Position numbers and translations under genes: made by a program. Source: Temnopleurus reevesii (Eukaryota > Echinodermata > Echinoidea > Temnopleuroida > Temnopleuridae). From it: a DNA stretch of 12,214 nt. The notes below the pieces were generated by a model. It was not told the DNA's origin. It did not search any database and saw nothing but the letters and a program-made list of their open reading frames with translations. How positions within the stretch are numbered: the first letter of the stretch is position 1; each line of letters opens with the position of its first letter. Below, one piece after another: positions 8,685 through 12,214 of the stretch. The DNA is taken from the NCBI GenBank assembly GCA_036244855.1, contig BQKZ01006628.1:20635-32848 (forward strand), given 5' to 3'.

Positions 8685-8950
8685 GGACACACGGTGCAAA
8701 CACGGCGATACACCTTGGCAGCATGTTGTCTACACGATGATACACGGTGTCTACACGATGACACACGTTGTATCTACGATGATACCGTGTTTGGACCGTG
8801 TTAGATGGTTCTTACAATTGTGCAGGTATTTTTCATTTTCCGTTAACACAGTTGAACGCGGATGACGAAGGAAGCGAACAAGGTGTCTACACGATGCAAC
8901 ACGGTTCATCACGGAACGATGAACCGTTTTCATCCGTGTTGCTTACCGTG
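8685..8950. mobile_element. CACGG-rich inverted-repeat element (about 260 bp) with 21-bp tandem units
   Basis: The left side (about 8688-8706: ACACACGGTGCAAACACGG) pairs in inverted orientation with the right side (about 8934-8956: CCGTGTTGCTTACCGTGTATGTGTG), with one small gap. Inside are three 21-bp tandem units of the type GGTGTCTACACGATGACACAC (8725-8745, 8746-8766, 8767-8786) and a fourth, separated unit at 8882-8902. A perfect 9-bp hairpin (CGGTTCATC, 8902-8910; GATGAACCG, 8918-8926) follows. The right outer edge GTGTGAAGGGGGCT looks like a DNA-transposon terminus, but the left edge lacks its partner, so that end may be lost. No coding capacity. Confidence 0.6.
8725..8786. repeat. Three 21-bp tandem repeats
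   Basis: The consensus is G(T/G)TGTCTACACGATGAYACAC. Units begin at 8725, 8746 and 8767; the third is the most diverged (GTTGTATCTACGATGATACC). One more unit, GGTGTCTACACGATGCAACAC, is found at 8882-8902. Repeated subterminal words of this sort are common transposase-binding sites in DNA transposons; that role is inferred, not seen. Confidence 0.7.
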
Positions 8951-8966
8951 TATGTGTGAAGGGGGC

Positions 8967-9535
8967 TTAAAATGCCCTTAAAATGCGATTTCAGCTCATG
9001 ATTTGTTTTCAAGTCCCTACTGTGGGAGGGAGCATACATCTTCCCACACACTATCCCACTAGGACATGATGCAAAAAGCCTATATTTTTTCAGATGTCAT
9101 TTTTCATTTAGTTACTCCAATGCAGAAGTTTTGTGTTTAGAAAACGCCACTTTCATGATCTATTTTTCAAAAATCTCCCTATCCCTCCCCCGCTTGGTGT
9201 CGTCACCTATATATATATTCATATTTGTTCAGATATTTTGCTAGTCCAAATTGTGCCGATGTGTTTGCCTACATACTCTTAAGAATATTCCAGACGGGTG
9301 CGTAGGGGACGCACGCCCTTTTTTTTTTATTAATGTTTTAAGTGTTTTTAAAATACGACTTTAAAGAAAGGGGGCATACCTCTCCTCACACGCTCCCCCA
9401 CTCGCACATGATACAAGAATGAAGCTTATTTATTTGGGGAGTGCTCTTAAAATGCGATTACAGCATATCGTGGGAGGGGAGATACCCCCTCCCACATCCT
9501 TCCCCGCTCGGTCGCTCCGCTCCATCCTGGATCCG
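8967..9535. repeat. GC-rich degenerate repeat family (several units)
   Basis: Related stretches recur: CTTAAAATGCGATT followed by a GTGGGAGGG-containing segment and CCCTCCCACA-like pyrimidine-rich sequence (about 8970-9063, 9340-9412, 9428-9510), with a weaker one near 9150-9200. The last unit ends in CCCCGCTCGGTCGCTCCGC followed by ATCCTGGATCCGACC. Read on the minus strand, this tail (GGTCGGATCCAGGATGGAG) resembles a dispersed repeat tail of invertebrate genomes. The protein of the minus-strand frame here (RIQDGAERPSGEG) is the translation of that repeat, not a gene. A GGGTGCGT/ACGCACGCCC hairpin followed by T10 lies at 9296-9328. Confidence 0.55.
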
Positions 9536-10400
9536 ACCTTGATGCATGCATGTACAATCACAATTCAGATGGAAAATAATACAAAATGTAGGATATAACA
9601 CAAAATTTTTCGTTATAGCACTGCAAAAAAAAATGACTAAAAAGTTCAAATAAAGATCCAGTTAATATCAATTATAGAAACGTTCTTTTTAAGAAGAGAA
9701 CCAAGCATTTCTTAACAGCTGTTTTCATTTAATCCAGTTATACTATTCATTCACTCTTTTTTAAAGGGAATATGAAAGGATGCATGAATAGAATAAACAT
9801 TAATCAACAACTAAATGAAAATTAGGAAACATAAGAATGTAAATATGAAAATTATGTAATGGGTATGATAATTTGTTTTCTTATTGCCTTAGAAATATTT
9901 TACATGTTACCTTGGACATCTAAAATAGCCTAATGAGATTTACAAATAATTTTAAGCAGTCCTTCTTTTTCGATACTTCAACATTTCAAAATGTCCAAAT
10001 TAAATTTACGTAATTATCTTTATTTTTGCCTCTAATCATAGCTTATTTGGTGATTTTATACATTTCGGAAAGATTTTTGTTTTATTTGTTTTATTGTTAA
10101 TTTTACTGTATATGTTTTGACTGATGTACTATTCTAATTGTTGAGTTTGTTTTGCTTATGTATTAGGCCAAATATTCATGTATAGTTTTTGTTGATATAC
10201 TATTGTATATGTTTGTGTATTTTTTTTTATTATGCAGTCTCCCTCGTGATACCAACCATTTGTTATTAGGGCATTTTTTTTTAAATATTACCGATGAGAA
10301 GAAAATAACCATAAGTAAAATTGGCGTGACGGCGAATATAAACTAATCATGCATGCAATTCAGATGGGTTAGGTAAAATTATCCTCCCTCCCGTGACTCC
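9536..10400. other. AT-rich gene-free stretch
   Basis: I see no exon, clear repeat unit or RNA gene here. The sequence is AT-rich with many short T runs (for example around 10221-10230 and 10276-10283) and frequent stops in all frames on both strands. Confidence 0.5.
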
Positions 10401-10401
10401 G

Positions 10402-10490
10402 ATGCGGCTACCATACTTTGAACTGTCCACTCATGATGATAGCCGCATAATAGGACCCCGGAAGCAACAGTGTTGTTTCCGGGGTCCTAT
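10402..10490. repeat. Two adjacent hairpins, the second a strong 19-bp stem
   Basis: First hairpin: ATGCGGCTA (10402-10410) and TAGCCGCAT (10440-10448), perfect, loop 29 bases. Second hairpin, starting two bases later: ATAGGACCCCGGAAGCAAC (10450-10468) and GTTGTTTCCGGGGTCCTAT (10472-10490), one G/T position in 19 and only a 3-base loop. The second stem is strikingly GC-rich against AT-rich surroundings. GACCGGGGC follows at 10501-10509. It could be a small foldback element or a transcribed hairpin; there is no direct evidence of transcription. Confidence 0.75.
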
Positions 10491-10570
10491 GTCATGTATG
10501 TGACCGGGGCTTTAACATGATAAAGCGTCACTTCGGGAAGGATAGTTCCCATCCCCATCTCGCGACCGTT

Positions 10571-11176
10571 CTTAAAGGAGAGCTACAGCCAGACAATAAT
10601 GTACTCTCAGTAAATGAAGAAAAATCAGACGAACAGACTGTGAAAATTTGAGCAAAATCGGATAATCCGTTCAAAAGTTATGAATTTTCAAAGTCATCAT
10701 TTCCACCTGTGCTGGGCATCCTTGAAATGGCATGCGTATAGCTAATTATCATAATATGTGATGTCATACATGGAGAACTCCTCATTGACTTTGTATATAA
10801 ATTTATTGAAAATGGATCAATATCATATTTCAAATGAGGAATCAACACGGTTCTTTCTGGATTGCTTGCAGAATTGATGTGGCTATAATATATCTAACCG
10901 AAGAAACAAAATTTTGTCTACTTTTCTGGAAAAAGAGGAAAATGTGAAATATTGTGTACAAAGCGAATGGAGGGTTTTCCATGTTGGCAGCCATTTTGTG
11001 CCTCTGCATTTGCCAATTTAACTGAAGGAGCCCATGAGGGGTGTAAATCAAAACTTTGAAAATTCATAACTTCTGAATGGATTATCCGATTTTGCGCATA
11101 TTTTCACAGTCTGTTCATCTTATTTTTCTTCATTTAATGATAGCAATTTAATCTCTGAGTGAAGTTCCCCTTTAAG
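10571..11176. mobile_element. Long-TIR MITE, copy B (about 606 bp)
   Basis: The inverted arms 10571-10725 and 11021-11176 both begin CTTAAAGG at the outer end and share TGAAGAAAAAT, GAACAGACTGTGAAAAT, CAAAATCGGATAATCC and GTTATGAATTTTCAAAG. TTAA occurs at both outer ends, which would suit a TTAA-targeting transposase, but the terminal bases are shared with the arms and cannot prove a duplication. The arms and the loop (for example CTACTTTTCTGGAAAAAGAG near 10919) match copy A at 1828-2426 in the same orientation. Frames inside have no domain. It is non-autonomous. Confidence 0.85.
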
Positions 11177-11946
11177 TTGTACATTTCCAAATTAAAAGGA
11201 AAGTCCAGGCGATAACTCGGCGTGGCCTTGAATGGCTGTGTAATGAATGAAAAGCACATGACCTGATAAGAACGAAGACTGCTTGAACGAATCATGTTTT
11301 CACCATAATGCAGTTTGCAGCTTGATTTTGATGTCACATTCAGGATCCAAGATTATTTCTTATTCGATTCAATGATGTAAAACAAAATAATGAAAAGTAA
11401 ATATATATAATTTTAATGACATCAGAATCACAGATTTCGAATATTTTGGTTTGTTTTGATGATTTAAAAATGTATTGGATGATATTGATTCATACGACGA
11501 TAACCTTTAGTTTTTAAGTGTTTTAATTAATTGATAAACAACAGCTAAATCCTTGCCATATCGACATATTGCGGCAGTTCCAACGTAGAAAGTTCGCACG
11601 TACTCAGTATAAAACTGTATTGGTGATGTCGAAGGCCAATGATCATATTTGGACTATGACAAAAATTTATAGTGATTACGGTCACTTAATTTGATGGTCA
11701 AAACCGCATGTTCATTTTGCCCTCTGAATGGAAAATATGTCTGCGTAGCTCTTCAAATAGGGAAAACGCGGTAATCTATGAGTAGTAAGTCATGGTGAAG
11801 TTTATTGAATACAGTTTAAAGCAATAATGTAAAAGGAATCGTTGTTGTTTTTTTTTCTCCAACGAACCATGGTGTGTTACGTACGCTACTTGACTGCAGT
11901 GACACTATATATTCAAATATTATCATCTCATTTTCGTAATACTTAC
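11177..11946. other. Gene-free region upstream of the methyltransferase exon
   Basis: No coding exon is recognised. It may contain an intron, a 5' untranslated exon or the promoter of the downstream methyltransferase copy. TATATATTC occurs at about 11906-11914, roughly 40 bases before the start codon, and could be TATA-like, but a splice acceptor between it and the ATG makes an upstream untranslated exon more likely. Confidence 0.4.
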
Positions 11947-11948
11947 AG
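11947..11948 (+). other. Putative 3' splice acceptor before the first coding exon
   Basis: The sequence CATTTTCGTAATACTTACAG immediately precedes ATATG. The T-rich run and terminal CAG fit a splice acceptor two bases before the start codon. If used, an untranslated first exon lies further upstream and the core promoter is not adjacent to the ATG. Confidence 0.4.
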
Positions 11949-11950
11949 AT

Positions 11951-12091
11951 ATGAAAACTAAAGAAAACCTAGCTTCTAAAATGGACGCCGATTCTGCAAA
12001 GGCTTCTGAAACCTTGAATTCCCTTGTGAAGGATGGGGAAATAGAAACGCTGGCAGCGGGTTACGACAAGATAGCATATGACTATGATGCG
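11951..12091 (+). CDS. METTL27-like: METTL27-like methyltransferase, first coding exon (partial gene)
   Basis: This 47-codon exon starts at ATG (MKTKENLASKMDADSAK) and ends GYDKIAYDYDA exactly before a GTGAGT donor (12092-12097), phase 0. The N-terminal 30 residues are hydrophilic and charged, without signal peptide or membrane segment. The last 13 residues carry the Tyr/Asp pattern (YDKIAYDYD) found before SAM motif I in METTL27 (WBSCR27)-like proteins, where human has a similar FYDxWAPDYDQD segment. A second in-frame Met (residue 11) could also start translation. The open frame beyond 12091 (VSFLLTLTRPGG and onward) is intron plus GC-rich repeat, not protein. The rest of the gene lies outside the window. 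Its natural partner by phase and sequence is the exon type seen at 5845-5967, which lies upstream, so the two are probably from adjacent paralogues. Confidence 0.65.
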
Positions 12092-12097
12092 GTGAGT

Positions 12098-12214
12098 TTT
12101 CTTTTAACCCTAACTAGGCCGGGGGGCCTCGGAGGCCCCCCCCCCCCCCGGCCGGGTTCCCCGCGCGTTTTCCCCCCCGGGAATTTTTTTTAAAGCTGCC
12201 CCCTGATTTTTTTT
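12098..12214. repeat. GC-rich repeat at the window edge, low sequence quality likely
   Basis: After the donor site the sequence becomes AACCCTAACTAGGCCGG (12107-12123), then GGCCTCGGAGGCC, a run of 14 C (12136-12149), and a degenerate C/G/T-rich tail with T8 runs. The same AACCCTA(A/T)CTAGGCCGG word is found inverted at the left edge (about 48-66). Long homopolymers at the extreme end suggest collapsed or error-prone reads. Confidence 0.6.

Noticed and set aside
8725..8902. CRISPR-like spaced repeats
   Set aside because: The 21-bp units are directly adjacent without spacers, and the fourth is separated by unrelated sequence; the setting is eukaryotic.
9296..9328. GC-rich hairpin followed by T10, like a bacterial terminator
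   Set aside because: The sequence context is eukaryotic and there is no gene upstream; a chance structure within a repeat unit.
9458..9649. Minus-strand frame with RIQDGAERPSGEG
   Set aside because: This is the translation of a dispersed GC-rich repeat tail, not a conserved protein.

Overview
The window looks like non-coding, repeat-rich DNA from a metazoan nuclear genome, most likely a marine invertebrate deuterostome and possibly an echinoderm. It is AT-rich, has no prokaryote-style genes, carries short exons with canonical splice sites, and is full of non-autonomous inverted-repeat elements and microsatellites. The phylum is an inference from the general look of the repeats and from the methyltransferase family. 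No marker in the window proves it. Very GC-rich repeat sequence at both ends and one unresolved base (6942) suggest this is a whole draft contig broken at repeats.

Only two stretches look like exons of a functional gene. One is at 5845-5967 (+): 41 codons carrying the SAM-binding motif I (ILDVGCGTG), bounded by an AG acceptor and a GTAAGT donor. The other is at 11951-12091 (+): 47 codons starting with ATG and ending at a GTGAGT donor, with a tyrosine/aspartate-rich segment (GYDKIAYDYDA) typical of the region before motif I in METTL27 (WBSCR27)-like methyltransferases. Both junctions are phase 0 and the two peptides would join naturally, but the exon that should come first lies 6 kb downstream of the exon that should come second. 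The simplest readings are two neighbouring head-to-tail gene copies, or a misordered assembly.

Layout: 1-72 GC-rich edge repeat; 73-577 no gene; 578-1698 a 1121-bp TIR element with a TTAAT target duplication; 1704-1823 a small foldback; 1828-2426 a long-TIR MITE (copy A); 2429-2794 two short hairpins; 2795-3172 an AT-rich repeat unit; 3279-3944 an element with 72-bp nearly perfect TIRs that holds a broken RecQ-like helicase fragment and a second copy of the AT-rich unit; 3945-5580 decayed repeat sequence; 5581-5740 microsatellites; 5845-5967 methyltransferase exon; 5968-8680 no gene; 8685-8950 a CACGG-rich inverted-repeat element with 21-bp tandem units; about 8967-9535 a GC-rich degenerate repeat family; 9540-10400 nothing; 10402-10490 two hairpins; 10571-11176 MITE copy B; 11177-11948 no gene; 11951-12091 methyltransferase first coding exon; 12107-12214 GC-rich edge repeat.

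No defence system, operon, CRISPR array, tRNA or rRNA is visible. The elements present have no intact transposase and must be mobilised, if at all, in trans.
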